DNA from: Isoetes taiwanensis
Taxonomy: Eukaryota; Streptophyta; Lycopodiopsida; Isoetales; Isoetaceae
DNA length: 64,000 bases
NCBI GenBank assembly: GCA_021234155.1
Contig: JAJEKV010000025.1
Span: 17,849,094-17,913,093, forward strand
Reading direction: 5' to 3'
Of the stretch, positions 1 through 14,099 are shown piece by piece. The translations under genes were made by a program, and so were the position numbers. How positions within the stretch are numbered: the first letter of the stretch is position 1; every line of letters begins with the position of its first letter. Under the pieces are notes generated by a model. The model was not told the origin of the DNA and made no database searches. It saw only the letters and a program-made list of their open reading frames with translations.

Positions 1-1859
1 AAGCTTTTTGTAACTCAATTTTTCCGAATCACCATAAGCTCCATAGCTCGCGGATTTCGGTGAACTCGAATCGCTTCTCAAGAATGGCTACGTAATTGGG
101 TAAGCATCTCATTCCTATAGCTTGTACAATAATTTCCAAAGTAAAGGTATCCTGAATAGGCAATTGTCAAGTAAAGGTCGGTCAAGATGAATGTTTCATG
201 TTAACTACAAATCTAAAAAGGAAAGTAGGATTATGCAAGATCGACTCCATCGATCCGACCGAGAACCGGTCATGGAATTCGCCGGGGATAAGTATGTCCG
301 AAGTTACAGTTGATTAAATGCCGGGCCAGTGGGATGAAGCTTTACCTTCGCAGACACCTAAGTGGGGATACGCTGAGAGAGTGTTGGAACATTTGTTGCA
401 TGGCCAAGAAACCGCTTTAAAAAGGTATGTAACATGTATTACATTGTAGAAATATAGAAGTAGACAAAATTTATTGTATTCATTGGAAAAAGTTTACAAT
501 TGTATATAACTGGATAAACCGATAAACCGCATAAAAATCCTGCACATCATCGCTTTCAAGCCCACCATCGAAAGTAGCCGGGCTATCGATACTCCCATTT
601 CCATTCCAGTGGCATAGTGAATGGATCGTAAAACCCCAAAGAAAACCCTGTGCTCTAGCTCCACCTCCCTACCGCTCCACCTCCACCTCCGCCCACCTCC
701 CCCCTCCCTCCCTCCATCTCCGCCCATTGGTTGAGCCATCTCCATTGCATCGACACCGTGCGGGTAGTGGTTCGTGGTTGGGGCATCCCGGCATAGAGGC
801 TAACCACTAAGAAATGCAGCCCTCATTTTGAATCTCGAAATGACGGATGCGTAGATTCACTCTCATCAATGCATGTACCGTGATTCTCGGCGATTAGATA
901 AGAGGGCCAGCCGCGGCGATTGCAAGGGCCTCAGAGCCCTGATTATCATTGCCCGGTCGCGCCATCATCATTACTTGATCCAAGTATCGCAGGGTTGTAA
1001 GACCGGTGCTCCAACCGACCGGTGCTCGGCCGCGTTCAACCGGACTAGAGATTGAGCCAAAACCGAGTCGGGTCATGTGATTGCTGCCCCAAATGTAATT
1101 CCAATGAATCTTCGCCGCCAACCGAAAGTGATTAATGTAACTTGGCATCTATCAATAGGAAGTGAGCGAGTATCGCATTCACTATGCGGTTATATTTATT
1201 TATTTGTAAACTTAGATACTAAGAGACACGCCTCCATGTTTAACTTAAAAGTTGAAACTAGGGGGGTAAATTGTTTGCACGCCAGCGGTAAACCGCTATA
1301 TAGATAAAAATGTATACAGTTAGAGGGAAATTATGCATGAAGGCAGCAATTATGTACACGGAGTACATAATCGCCCCGCCTTTATCTATTTACTTATCTA
1401 TATCTGCATGCTTTTTTTTTTCTCTCTCACTGGAATGCACGTAGAGCGTATTCATATTCAAGGCTAAGGTTAGTATGGAACACGTTAGCTTGTTTCAAAT
1501 GTTATCTTTGGAGATTTTCCTAATGCTTTCTACTACACTTATTCATTCAATAGAAACTTGCATGCAATAGCATGATTAATTCAGAAGGGAAACTCAAGAA
1601 TTTACTGAACAAAAGAAGCAGCATGAAATTTATAAAAAACTATTCTCGTTTTCATAAACATCATCCGCTTCGAAAAGCAAATGCAAAAGCTTGTCTTGGG
1701 ATTAAAAAATGCAAAATTTTAAAACCAAATGAAAACTAACCTTGATTAAATGGAAGGATTCAAGATTGAGATGGCTTTTGGTTTAAATAAAACCAACCTT
1801 AGAGTTCTCGCTTTGGCCGGAAGGATGTCAAGAATGCTGAGGGACTTTGTTTTTGGTTT
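1..1859. other. No recognisable gene
   Basis: Several short open frames on both strands have no recognisable motif and look like chance. A pyrimidine-rich patch near 655-725 is low complexity. Nothing here resembles an RNA gene or a transposon terminus that I can support. Confidence 0.5.
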
Positions 1860-3225
1860 TAATTCAAAACCAAACATCTAACATTGCCGAATATAAATCT
1901 GCCACCAAGATTTTAGGAGGGCGGATCCAAAACAGACAGTAAGCTGAACCAAGAAATCGTGATGAAGGAAGGAAGAAAATGTAGGAACTTTGAGAGCGTG
2001 AAATGGATTTATATAGGCATAATAGGAAATAAGTTAGCTGGAATAATTGATTGCTTGAATTAACACGCCTCGGGCGCACGGCCTTCCGCCGCATTATGAC
2101 ATGTATATGGTATATATGGAGAATATTGCATTTTATGCAATAAATTTCATGGTATTTTATTCCATTTATTGCATTCGAAAAAAATAGAATTTAGAAATTT
2201 TATATAGGCTAAATTAAAAATGATTTTAAAGGCAAAATTATCAAGGCTAAAAAAAATGACTTGTAAGGTTGGGGAATTGTTTTAGGTCGATAGGAAAATT
2301 TCCTATGGTTACCGTGGATGAATCGTAGATTTCTCATGTGGTTGATTTATAGTGTTCCGTAGACTTTGTTGAGACAAATACAAAGTTTAGACAAAATTTT
2401 TAGACAAAAAAAAATTTTGAGACAAAATAATTGGAGAATACGCTTTGATTTTAATTCAAAAAATTTTATGTAAAAAAAACCGCTTGAAGAAAAACCGCTT
2501 GAAGAAAAAGTTTATGAAGAAAACCGTTTGATTTCATTAAAAACGCTTATATGTACGATGCCCGAAGGCTTGGAAGCAAATGCCCCAAGGCTTTTCACAA
2601 TATTACAGAAAAAAGCCCTGAGGTGTGTCCAAAACTTCTCAGAAGAAACAAACAAAAAATGGGGCCCGGATTCAGATCACTCTTCTTCCACTCCTTTGCA
2701 ACAAAGAAGAAAGAAAGGTGTTAGAAAAAGAAAGAAAGGTGCAAAAAAAAAAAAAAAAAAGCAAACATGCAAACCCGGTTCTCTCAACCACTCCAAAAAT
2801 TGGTCAATTGTCGACCTTCTTCCTCCCCCTCCTCCTCCCTCCTCCTCCTCCTCCTCCTCCTCCCCTCCTTCGGATTGAGATTATTCTCTGCTTCGTGGTC
2901 AAGCTAACCCCCGGCAGAGCTGGTCATGTGCTTTTGAGAACTCCAACTCCCTTCTTCTTCCTCCTCTTCATCGAGGAGGAATCGGGGAGGAGAATTGGGA
3001 AAGAAAAAATCACTGGGGATTGAGGGGGTTTTTCAACCCGACGCCTCTTTGAGGAGACCCTGCCCTTCATGAAGGTCGAGCGCCGAGGTGAACGCTTCTC
3101 ATGGCGGGCAGAAAAAAAAATTTGGACGTAATGGAGGTCTTGAGAGCGTGGAACCGGATTTTATATAGGGTTAATTAGAAATTAGCGTGAATAATTGATT
3201 GCCTCAAATAACACGCCAGCGCATT
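1860..3225 (+). repeat. Direct repeat pair, about 90 bp, 1.16 kb apart
   Basis: The stretch at about 1985-2075 recurs in diverged form at about 3143-3222. Shared landmarks are GAGAGCGTG, a TATATAGG box, AATAATTGATTGC and AACACGCC. Both copies have the same orientation. The spacing suggests duplicated termini of a decayed element, for example eroded LTR edges, but neither a target duplication nor coding content between them was identified. Confidence 0.45.
2739..2875. repeat. Low-complexity poly-A and (CCT)n tracts
   Basis: A run of about 18 A at 2743-2760 and a CCT/CTC-rich tract at 2820-2872 produce open frames with long Lys, Pro and Ser runs. These frames are composition artefacts and no gene is called here. 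Confidence 0.8.
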
Positions 3226-3559
3226 TAAAATCTGGCCACCTATATCATCTAGGGTATATTATTATGGATAATAAATTCTCACGCCTATCACTATATGTCT
3301 TTTTCAGAATCATATATCCAAATTTTCGATAATTAAAATTTGATATATTTATATAAATGTCATTTCCTTGTTGTTGCCACCTAAAATTTTGTTTTAAATG
3401 ATTTCATGCTTTTACACCCATTGTTATTATTATATTAAACCTATTTCCAAGGAATTTCTTGCTTTTTAAAAATTTGATTTAATTCTACATATTCCATAAA
3501 TGTAACATTTTTTTTTATCTTATGGTGTAATAATTTTTCCTACTCATTGACTAAAAAGG

Positions 3560-6420
3560 GTGCAATTTGCCTAGGTCAATGGTGCCTCCAACTCAAGATG
3601 GTGTGCAACATATTGAAAAGAGCAATATCAATGAAAACCAACTCCTAGCAAGAATGTTGAAGAAAAACAATTAGTCCTCTATAGTAGGTGCAATGGAGGA
3701 ACAAGAAGGTGAGAATCATGCACAAGTGCAACAAGGAAATAGTAGGCCAAGGAGTCATCAGGCTAGCGTATCCCCGGTCAAGCTCTTAATGATGAAAGGC
3801 TAGGGGAAGACAATATTGGTATTGCAATTTCATGTTGGAAGACAACCGAAAGGTAAAGGTTTGGGTGACAAGGAATGTTTTGGTTGTGTCAAGCAAATTG
3901 AGGTTCCTTTGCATCATGGCATGGCCTATAAGTAGTGTTCAATTTGTGGAGGATTATATTTTCCGTAGGCCCTGAGGTTGTTGGGGACAATGATTGTCTT
4001 GATATTGATCCATTGGCAGTGGAACTCTAAACCCAGGCAAAAGGGGAGAAGTATCAGCTTGCCGACATTATCCTAGCAAAAGAGCCAAGTTGATTAGTGA
4101 CACCAAACATGAGACAATGGTGAAGGTTAGGGCTCTGATTGTTGTTGGAGTGCTTGTATGCAATTCTTTACAATAGAACAATTGGTGGAAGCAAGAGCCA
4201 CTTTTCAAGAGTACACCGTTGATGAGAGGAGGACCTACATGTACACAATCTTCGAGCATGCACTTCAGATGAAAGAAACCCAAACAAAAGATACCCTTTG
4301 CTAGGCAAATGGATATGTGCAAAAGCATGGCGACTATCCATGCAATTCCAACTTCTTCATGGCATAATTGGCAAAAACAAAGCAGAGGGGAAAAAGATTG
4401 TTTTTTTACATGGAAATAATGGTTTGTTGAGACCAACAAATTAGGACCTTTACGTTGTGGAGATATTTGAAAAATATATTGATTTCAATGCAGTCTATGC
4501 CACACAAAAGCGTAAGGGATGAAAAGGGAAGAGCAGCTTTTGTTGAGAAAAGGTTGCCATCACATTGTACTCAAAAGAGTATTTGGAAGAAGTGAATTCC
4601 CCTACTTGAGAATTGGGAATTTTTCCAATATCCCAACCTAGCTTTTAGTAGGTTATGGAAGAAGCATTTCAATCATGTCACCATAGCAACTTCAAAACAA
4701 CTTTGCAAAGTGCAATTTATGTGCTAAGTTGAAGGAGACTCTTGATAAGACCTCAGGCAACCTAGTCAAAGGGCTAGGATAAGGGAGCATATGAAGGACC
4801 ATATGACTGACCAACTATCATGTAGATCATGTTATTGGATGGAGGACATTATCCAGATTGGAACCCAATAACTATTTATGTATTATACATGACAAGATGG
4901 ACCAGCAGCAAAAGATTTGTCTTCCACAATTCAAGTACATACCAAAGTCATGTGGAAGATCATACCCTTTACAGATCTCAATGACCGGGCAATCTTGCAT
5001 GGGCGCACTCAAACCTACTATGGCCATTTTAGTTTGGAGTTGTGGAGTGATGGTCCGCATTTTCATATTGGGGAGTATCATGAGGTGTTTGAGAAACTAT
5101 GAAAATGGATACAATGGTCACCTCCAGACCCAACAAATAGCCAGCACTACATAGAGCATTGTTAGATGGAAACCCTAACAATATTGAAAAGTTCAAAGAA
5201 GGCAAGGTTTAGGAAGCATGGGTCTAATGAACATGTTGGAGCTTCAACTTCACGCATAGACCTCAAGATCTACCCAAAAGGTTTCTCTTGCAACTTGATA
5301 ATTGTGCCGCCAAAATAAGAACAGTGGATGTTTTCTTTCCTATCCCACTTAACAACCGTGGGGATATTTGAAAGAGTTAATTTAGGGTTTCTTATGCCCG
5401 GCATACCCATGAGGATGTGGATGCATTATTTGGCAAATATAGTTGTATAATGCAAAGCACAGACAAAGGACCAACTTTCCTAGGCTAATGGAAATCTTGC
5501 ATGAATGCACTACTCCAAACCCTATAGGTTCTCATAGAAGAAGTGCCCGGGATTGGAAGAGCTTTGTGGATGGTTATACATTGGATCTTGAAGGTCATTC
5601 CGTGCCTCTCAGCAGTTCACTTTTGGGTGAGAGATGGGATTCCAATCTTCCAATGGAAGATGAGACCTTCGTGAGGATGAGTGGAGAGGAAGGGAGGAAA
5701 TATGGCATAGAGATGAGAATGACAAGCCTATGATACCTTTAGTGTCAACCAAAAAGCATTAAAACCTACTAAAGAAGTGAAGCAATTGGGATTGACTAAG
5801 GAAGGAATCCAGACTATATAAAGCATGGGCAAAACCAATCCGTGATGACACCAACCGCCTTGGTGGCTTACCATCGAAGAAGGTGATTAACCCGTTGGGG
5901 GAGATAGACACATCCCCGACATGAATTGAAAGAAGGGTGGTTGCCTAAAACTAGGTGGAAGACCTTAGCATGCCGAGGATGTTGATGACATCGTAGTAGC
6001 ATTCGCGCAGCAATATGCTCCTCCTCCTCCTTCGACAAACACTATGTTGGTCCTAAGAACAATAGGCCAAAGTTTCTAGGCATGGATGCTTATGAACCTT
6101 CCACCGACTTGGAATGCCACCAATTTGTGGTAGTAAAGCCGCCAGATTTAGATACATATCCGTGGTTGGGGTTCACTATCTCCTCGATATTTGCAAAGAA
6201 GAAGGTAATATTAACTTCAACCATGTATGGTGGAATGGTGGTGTCTAAAGGCATCGCTTGACCAACGTGATTGGAGCAAAGAAAGGTACCTGATTGTTGG
6301 ACAAAGAGATGGAGGAGAAACTGAAAGATCCCGGATCTTTGGCTAGATCTATGAAAGTGTTTTGTACTCATGGACTCCAAACACTATTCCAGCCTAGAAA
6401 TTTGAGAATTACAATACCCT
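3560..6420 (+). pseudogene. Decayed transposon protein, DUF7869-like
   Basis: Fragments in changing frames match a mobile-element protein family that I recognise as DUF7869-like. In order they are IIHDKMDQ followed by a short spacer and LPQFK (about 4880-4940); a Gly/His segment with ILHGRTQTYYGHF (about 4990-5035); LLQLDNCAAK (about 5283-5312); and HTHEDVDALFGKY (about 5406-5445). The family typically reads DGMDQ...LP...HG...LQLDN...HTHDDIDALFG in this order. Stops and frameshifts separate every block, so nothing is translatable as one protein. It probably derives from an autonomous DNA transposon or retroelement accessory ORF. Termini were not found. The family assignment is from memory of the motif order; that this is a coding relic on + is more certain than the name. 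Confidence 0.55.
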
Positions 6421-8160
6421 CGTGATGTCGAAGAAGGCTATGATATCATTGGGGGTGCTTGAAGAAAGTTGAATAACTATGTAAATTTTAGTTATCATTT
6501 TATGTTATGGCACTATATTGTGAAATATTGACTATTTTGTAAATAACATGATATTACGCCATAATTTTGAGGTGAAATGTGTGAATTTGAATATGCTACT
6601 AAAAAACATGCAATATGAAATTTGTCCCAAAAATTAAGACATAATCCCAATTTAATTGAATGATGGTTCTTTCGACAGTGTACAATGCACTTCACACATC
6701 TATTAGCATTATATTTCATGGGGTCCAAGTTGTATAATTAGACATTCCCTTTATTTTTCTTCGCGGGTAGTTCAGCATGTGTGCGCTATCCACTATCCAC
6801 CATTGTAGAAAATCAATGAGATGAATGAGAAGCCTATCTATCTAGCCAGGCTTTTCATTCATCTCACCGAATTTTACAATGATTGAGAGGGTAGTCGCGA
6901 TATTTATAGTTACCAATAATGAACATCGGACCATCCAGGGACTTCAAACACCTCCTACTGCATAAATTATATGTACTCCATAGAGGAGCTTTATCATCGG
7001 ATTAAAACCTCCCTTTTTGAGGAAAACGAGGAAAACCCTAGTGGCTTGGAGCTCGAGGTTGTCGAAAAACGAACGCTTCCCTAATAAAGAAATTTTGCTC
7101 GAAAGAAGACGGAAGTTCAAGATCTCGCCAGAGTCAAGATTATCAATAATTAGAACATTAAAGATAAAGAAAATAACCTCGAAGCCAAGGGTTGAATATG
7201 TTAATGCCATCAGGAATAACTCGAAGCTGAAACCGCGCGTACACGCAAAACAACATTTCATTAATAACATACACATTGGTGGAAAATATTGAACCTGGAA
7301 TGCGAAGAACCGCCAGTCAGCCCAGTCGAATTGAATAATGGCAATGATAATGCATGCATGCATGCAATGATGCCTCATTTCGAGAATAGTCGCGGTCGAC
7401 GATGGGCCGGAATGGTCAGAGTGAAAAATTAACCCTCGGAGAAACTTCCTTATCAACGCGAAAGTTGAAGGCCTAAGGATGCAAAAAGGGATTAAGATCA
7501 GGGAAGAAAGAACACAAAAAAAAGACGCCTGGGTTGAATTGCTAGAGAGTTTCTCTCCCTACTGGTATAAAAAGAGAGTCAAGGCAACCGCCGAGAGGAG
7601 TTCCCTGACTCTCTTTTTTCCCTCAGCCAGCCCCTCTTGAGACTCTCTTTTTTTTGATACCGTGCAGGGAGGGGCTTTTCCCCGCTTGGTTTCATAGTTT
7701 GACGCCTTTTTCCATATTGGGACATGTTCTTCCTCGATCTTATCCCTTTTTGCCATCCTTCAGCCTTCGCCCGGTTCCATTTTGATAAGGGAAGTTCCTT
7801 TTTATCGGGAGCTTTTGTTCTCGCTTTTACGCGCGAGCCCTTCGAGAATCCCATCTATCCGGAGCCATCGGACGCAAGATTCTCGTGCATGGGCAGCATG
7901 CATCTCTTACATGCATGCATGCATTGCATGCATTTCGGGTGGCTCGGTTCATTTGGGATCGCTTATTTTTGCAAAATTTTTCTTCATCGACTTCACCGGC
8001 TTTCTCCTTTCTCGCCAGCCCTTGACTTCCACCCACTCTCCCTTGTGTATATTATTGTAATGTTGTTTTTTGCGCGGCACGATGATCAGCCCCCTCGCTT
8101 TTCGAGGTTGTTTTTGTCGCCAAGTACGCGAGATGACCAGCCCCTCGCCGAGGTTGTTTT
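6421..8160. other. No recognisable gene; GC-richer island with ATGCAT palindromes
   Basis: The open frames at 7.0-8.2 kb on both strands overlap each other and show no domain. A self-complementary ATGCATGCATG run occurs at about 7351-7364 and again at about 7911-7932. The region 7.55-8.3 kb is richer in G+C than its surroundings and has the look of retroelement untranslated sequence. Confidence 0.45.
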
Positions 8161-8164
8161 TTTT

Positions 8165-8360
8165 TTTTATCTTTGTGTTCTAGTTTGTTGATGTGTGTAC
8201 AAGGCCGGATGCTGACTGGGCCTTCTTCGTGCTTTGGGAGTTTTTGTGGGAGCCGCTTGTTTTGCAAAATTTACATTGTGTCCAAGCCCCTTGCAGAGGG
8301 CTTATCACTCGGTTTTCCCTCTAAAACCCCAAGGGGCAGGTTTTTTAATCCCTGATTGTA
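8165..8360 (+). mobile_element. Possible LINE 3'-UTR fragment
   Basis: The block around 8298-8350 (TTTTCCCTCTAAAACCCC then a GGGG stretch and GGTTTTTTAATCCC) resembles, in opposite orientation, the 3' untranslated block of the LINE copies at 22.5 and 31.1 kb. The conserved terminal GTGGACGTTAAAA is not present, so this is at best an eroded piece. Confidence 0.25.
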
Positions 8361-8999
8361 TTTACCCCAGCATACACGTAAAACATACATCCGCAGAATT
8401 TTGGGGTCCGTGATGATATAACTGGATATTCCCTATGTTTTTTCATTGTGGGTAGCTTGCAAATATACAGTTACCCACTCTCAACTGATGAATGAAAAGC
8501 CTAGCTATGGGAGGTTTTTGTCGTTTTCATGCGAGCCCCATTCTATAATTTGAACATCTATGTATGACAAATCCAATGTCTTTGCTTTGCAGTACTAATG
8601 GCTGGTATCTGTTGAAGGGCAAAAATGTTGTCCTCCATGTAAGCAAGCTGGCAGTCATAAGCCTCAAACAAAACCTAACATCTATGGCCCCAATCTACAT
8701 CAATACCAATGAACCTTTCTGTTATGGCCCACAGTGCAGCAAGCACAAATATATCCATCTATTTCGAGCTGAAGAAGCCACTGCACATACTGAAAGATAT
8801 TCATAATAGCCAAAATGCTTGGATTTTCAAAAAAGATGAGCAAGATTTATATCTAGCATAATATTCTTGCACATTCCAGAAAGATCTCTCTTTTTGGCTG
8901 AAATGCAGGCTTGATTCTCAAAAATACATGAATAAGAGCAAGGCTTGTTTGCCACGTGACGCTTGCATTTTGAGGTTGCTCTCGCACTTTATGTTTATG

Positions 9000-9260
9000 T
9001 TATTCCGCATTGTGAACCTTATGACTCTTATGCTATTCAAATAGAACCTTGCACCTTAGTGTAGTCCGAATACAAATGTGCACTCTTATTGTATTCTAAT
9101 ATAAACGAAGCACTTTTATTGTATTCCAACAGCTTATTGTATTCCAAATACAAAACTTCACTCTTACTCCTATTCAAATCAAAAGCTATATTTTATGTGA
9201 GGCTATTCTAATAGACCTTGCACTCTATCGTATCACAAATCAAAAGCCATATTTTCAATC
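9000..9260. repeat. Degenerate tandem repeat, about 40 bp unit
   Basis: Variants of GCACTCTTATTGTATTCCAA followed by ATACAAA recur at least five times with poor conservation. The repeat is AT-rich and non-coding. Its origin is not identifiable. Confidence 0.5.
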
Positions 9261-10880
9261 ACTTGTGCAATGAAAACAATGAAAACAATGATGTTCCGTG
9301 ATGATATCACAAAAAACAATGATGTTTGTTTTAATGACGCCTGATTGAGAGACCATAGCAACATAAAAATCAAGCCTATGATATCCACAACTCGATCGCA
9401 AAAGCCTCTACATGCCTTGGATCAAATAACAAAGAGAGAAATGTGCAAAGAAATTTAAAACCAACAGAACGAGCATGTTGAACCATCATATGTAAAATTA
9501 AGGAAATCAGAGAATAAAAAGACATTTGTTGTGTTTTTGAAGAATCCATTTGTCGCTTTCAGAAAATGGAAGGCAAATCCATGCTATAGCTTTTTATCGC
9601 CATATCCCGCATAGCTAGTATACCAAAGGGAATCTTGCCTTCAAAGACCGCTATATTTGCTAACAAACCTCCTTTTTGCCTATAATACTCCGAGGACATG
9701 CAATGTCACCGATGCTCTTGACACTTTTTGCCTATTCATCGCATAATTAACTTGGCCAAAGCTAGGGTGCCGCTTAGTTTCATCATCATCCCGCACCAAG
9801 GCTTCCCCTCATTCACTTACTGTGGACAAGATGTAGAGGTGGTCTCACCTACAAGTCTCTTCGATCGAAGTTCTCTCGCTACCACCCAATCGATGCCGCC
9901 ATCGCTATGGGGGTTACGAGGGGTTGAAAGCACTATATGCCATGCGTAACAAACAACCACAAGGCGTGAGTTGTATGCCCGTGCCACCAAACACACTTGT
10001 TTAGGGCCTTGGTCAGGGTCCTCTTGTATAGGGCGAAGTGTGGGGGTCCGATGATATCCCTCAACACCGGAATGACCTCGAAAGGTGCAAAGCCTTCTTG
10101 CCACAAGCCCCGCCATATAAAAGTCCACGCTCCATGCCGTGATCCTACCCGTGAGACAAGTTTTCTACCCCTTCAATGGGCTGTATTGGAACGCCATATA
10201 TCATTTACTTCCGTAAGGTGGTCGCTATGGGTGATACATGTTTGCCCAACCTTGCTTTTGGCTATTGTGGTGATGGGTCCCCAACGCCAAAGCCCGGGCT
10301 GGAAAGACAAGCAAACTCCTGGTCCTCACTGGGTGTACGCAGACAAATAGATGCTGCATGTGTACGGACAAAGAAAAAGACCACAATGCACTTAAGTCGC
10401 ATCTAGATGCTACTTTTCCTTCGCAAGCTCGGGATGCATGCCTCGACGCGAAATTAAGATGGCACACTATCGCCAGCAAGTCAATCCTAGGCTCACAGAG
10501 GTCCACACCAATACTTGTACACCCATTTGCCCATGAAGAAGGGCAGACTTATAGCTTCCATTCTCAGACGTGCACGCCGCCCGCATTGAGACGTGACGAT
10601 GGGCTCCTGAAGCACGGAGGAAAGGCTTTGCCAGTTGTTGCCACTAGGTTTCATTGAAGGTGAATGTCATGTCCTCCCGATTCGCCCAAAGATTTGCCCA
10701 TATCCAAGAGCAAAGATGTTCGACATTAGTGCCCGCCAGCCGCTGCATGAGTTATTGAATACCTTTGACGCTGGGTTTACAAATCATACCTCCGTGTGAG
10801 GTTATGATGCACGGACCGGGCTAGGTCCTTCTGGGACAAAGATTGAACCTGCCCTATACAATTGTACAACGCACTCAACA
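9261..10880. other. No recognisable gene
   Basis: Overlapping short frames on both strands at 9.7-10.65 kb carry no motif that I recognise. No transposon ends were identified. Confidence 0.45.
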
Positions 10881-11036
10881 TACTTATTATCAAGGGCGTT
10901 TTTTCCTCTAAAACCCTTTGGGAGGGGGTTTAATCCGACGTTTAATACGAATACTGTTTCTTTTTTGTTTGGGTCCCATAAGCCAATTGGTCTCCCTTTA
11001 TAAAAAATCTAATCTATTCCCATATTCTATTCTTAA
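10881..11036 (+). mobile_element. Eroded LINE 3' end
   Basis: The order of landmarks matches the 3' end of the LINE at 22.4 kb. There is a TTTTTTCCTCTAAAACCC block, then GGGTCCCATAAGCCAATTGG, then TCTCC and an A-rich stretch followed by TCTATTC-type sequence. The terminal GTGGACG has been lost. It is 5'-truncated and carries no coding part. Confidence 0.5.
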
Positions 11037-11511
11037 AACTCTTTAGTAGTGCACAACATACTCAATGCATCCTTTTTGCTTTAATATAAATATAGTTGCC
11101 TAGTGCAACACCATCCTCGTTGAAGATCACAAACCTCAATAGTCCGCTTTTGTCACTATGAACATGGCAATGGCTAATATGTTGGAAGAAACAAAAGGAA
11201 TTATTGGTTAAATATTAAATGTGCATTTAGGACCCAATAATTAACTTTTGTATCTTAACTACTTTCTACAGATTAAGAAGTTGTAGAAGTAGTTTAGTTA
11301 GAGGGTCACCAATAATGGAAGAAGCAAGCAAGTTGGATGCTCTGAACTTTTTCTTACAAGATGTCTGGCGGTAAACAAGAGCAAATTCCAAATAATGGTA
11401 TTGGGCAGTAGTTAAATCACTTTTTCCACGTTGATGGAGATAAAATTAGAGTACAGAATACGTTTGCATGTTTAAACTTTAAATAACATTTGGAAGTGCA
11501 TGCATGCTCAA

Positions 11512-11690
11512 CCACATATGCTTTTATTCTCTTTCTATACTATGTAAACTGCCTTTCTGCCCAGCATGCAGATGAAATTTGAACGCTCTATTATTCATGT
11601 AGCACATATGCCTTTATTCTCTTTCTATACTATATAAACTGCCTTTCTGTGTAGCACGCAGATGAAATTTGAAAGCTCTATTATTCATGT
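11512..11690 (+). repeat. Tandem duplication of about 88 bp
   Basis: The block beginning ATATGCTTTTATTCTCTTTC at about 11516 is repeated from about 11606 with few changes, ending in GCTCTATTATTCATGT in both. No gene is attached. Confidence 0.75.
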
Positions 11691-13404
11691 TCCGTCTTGT
11701 TCCTGTTATTTTTTTCAGTACCCGGGTTTCATGCCCATTTTTTCAACTTGTAATCCTAATGAGCCCCTCTCCTACCAATTATCTATTGCCTGATAATTTT
11801 TTGGAGGCCACTTAACTTAAATTGCAACGGCCCAATAACGCAGCCAAAGATCACATTACATTAAACTTTGGAAACCACGATGGAATAGTTCAAAGAACAA
11901 TTCAGACCCAGCACTTCGTAAAACTAGAAACAATAAGGCACATCCGCATGGACACTAGTATTCAGACTTAGGAATGGCTCAAAGCTTACAACCCAATTTG
12001 CATAAAGACAAATAAAGCTTAATGGAGTCTTCAACTAAAATTCCATTTGTCTCTCCACCATCTTCAAAGAAGAACCGCTATTGGCTCAGATGTTTTTTCC
12101 CCTTCCCCTTTGCACATAGTCACGTAGATCAAAACCAAATTTTGATTAAATTGCAGGAGCTCACAAGTTCTAGTAAGATTTGAAAGATATTAAAGCAACT
12201 AGGACAAAATTGCATCGTAGATAATATTGCAAGAAAAAAATAATGTTACCAGATCGCCTCTCAGGATGTTCAAACTATGCCGACTTCCCCTTCTTTGCAA
12301 ATTCGCGGGCTCCAATCGATTCAGTCAGACACGCTTGGAGTTATTTGGCAACCAAGTCAATTACTAGCTACCAATTGCAAGACTATCCACCACAAGCAAG
12401 ATATTGCACCAAATAACCAAATTGATTAATCGTTTAAATTTCACAAGCTTGGCCTTAGCCTTTTGAGGTGCCAGCTTTTTTTAACGCGCCTCCAAGATAA
12501 TCCATCCGAATCTTATCTCCATAACATAATTTTAGATCAATCCAATGTACCCCTAAGTGTCCTTTCTTCGCCTAAATCTAGTCTAACCTATTTTACGCTG
12601 TAATGCTCTGCACTCCAAATAAACTTATTCCTCGACCGCTACATTTGATTCCACTGGGTTTTAATGGAAGCTGATGTTGCCAAATGATGGGCTCAAAGCT
12701 CCCGCTTTAAAAATACTAGCATGTAAAAAAGAATTGGTGTTGCCATCATGAGCTCTTCATAGTCCAAAGAAAAAGATTTGCTTCCAAAACAAACTAAAAC
12801 TACATAAGCCCAAATTTACAATATCCCCGGATCTTTGAGCAAAAACTAAAAAGATATCATGCACAAACTTGTAACCCTCCGCCATGATGATTCCCCGCCT
12901 CAAAATGAGGAGCCAAAAAGCATCACCCACATGTGGAGGATAAGACAAAGACCACTCGTGATGTAAAAAACATTATTATAGCAACACCCGGTTGGACAAC
13001 AATAAGGTATGCATGAACGTAAAACACTTCAAGAAAACAATAAACAAGCCGCCCAAGCAAATCAGGTATGGAAGGAGGGAAGCAATGAGAATGAGACAAG
13101 TGTTGCGCCGGAGAAGATGCCGATAACCGCCTCAATAATATGGAGTGCACTTTATATAATGGATCGCCCTCGCCTTTAATGGCGTATCGAGGGGTCGATT
13201 CGACCATATTAACATCGCTTCCATAATTTAGCAAGTTAAATTATCGCAGTAATCATCAAAGCTTCTAACTTGACGTAAACCTAATTCCTGTGGCTACCAT
13301 CATATTTTATTGAACTTATTGACTTGCAATCGTTTCTACCATCATGTCCGAGATCCGAACCAACAACATGGGAAGTACAAGACATATAGAAGATTAGGTT
13401 TTTC
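11691..13404. other. No recognisable gene
   Basis: Only short frames without motifs were seen, the largest being minus-strand frames of 63 and 103 codons at 12.76-13.23 kb. Composition is ordinary for the window. Confidence 0.45.
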
Positions 13405-14099
13405 ACATTTTGACGCCCCTCGAAAGTATAATGATGCCTCGCCATATATTTCTACAAAAATCCCCCATCTAGCATCAACTCACATGGGCTCGGCGATCCG
13501 CCTCGCTCCGGGTGGCCGACGGGTAGGAAACACACGGAGGGTCTTGTGCGCCCGCTCTATACTCTGCCCTATAAAGCATAACCGCGCATCAAGATCGCAT
13601 AATATGACATAAATAACTACCATGACCATCCAATCATAGATACATCAAAGATAACTACATATCATAAAACATATGAGCTCCTACCCGTGCCTCGCACTCA
13701 GAAGAGGGAGAGTAGAGACCGATAGTCGCGGCCTCAAGATAGAGCGTAATCGAGATATAACAATGGTGGGCTGACTATAGACAATGGCTAGAGTTGACCA
13801 CTCCATCCTCCCCGTATACTTTGCGCATGGGTTAAATCAGGCTCTAGCGCGACTATAACTTGCCCGGAGACGTAATCTCATGGTATATCACCCATTAGAA
13901 CTACTCTAGGTTGCATCTCCCTCACCAATGAGGTAGGAAGGGCTGCATCTCCCGGGAAATAGTGGTTCCATGGGCGCTAGAGGATCGCGGGCGCATACAC
14001 GCCCAGATCCGGATCAACTTCCCAAAGCAAGAGCCAGCCGACACCTACAATTCTTGAGAGTCGTATGGCTACACCATTGATTCGTGAAGTGTCGCACTT

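Noticed and set aside
2528-3023. Two overlapping + frames rich in Lys, Pro and Ser
   Set aside because: Driven by poly-A and (CCT)n tracts, with no domain.
7559-8267. Six overlapping frames on both strands, up to 155 codons
   Set aside because: Mutually overlapping, no motif, and in a GC-richer untranslated-looking region.
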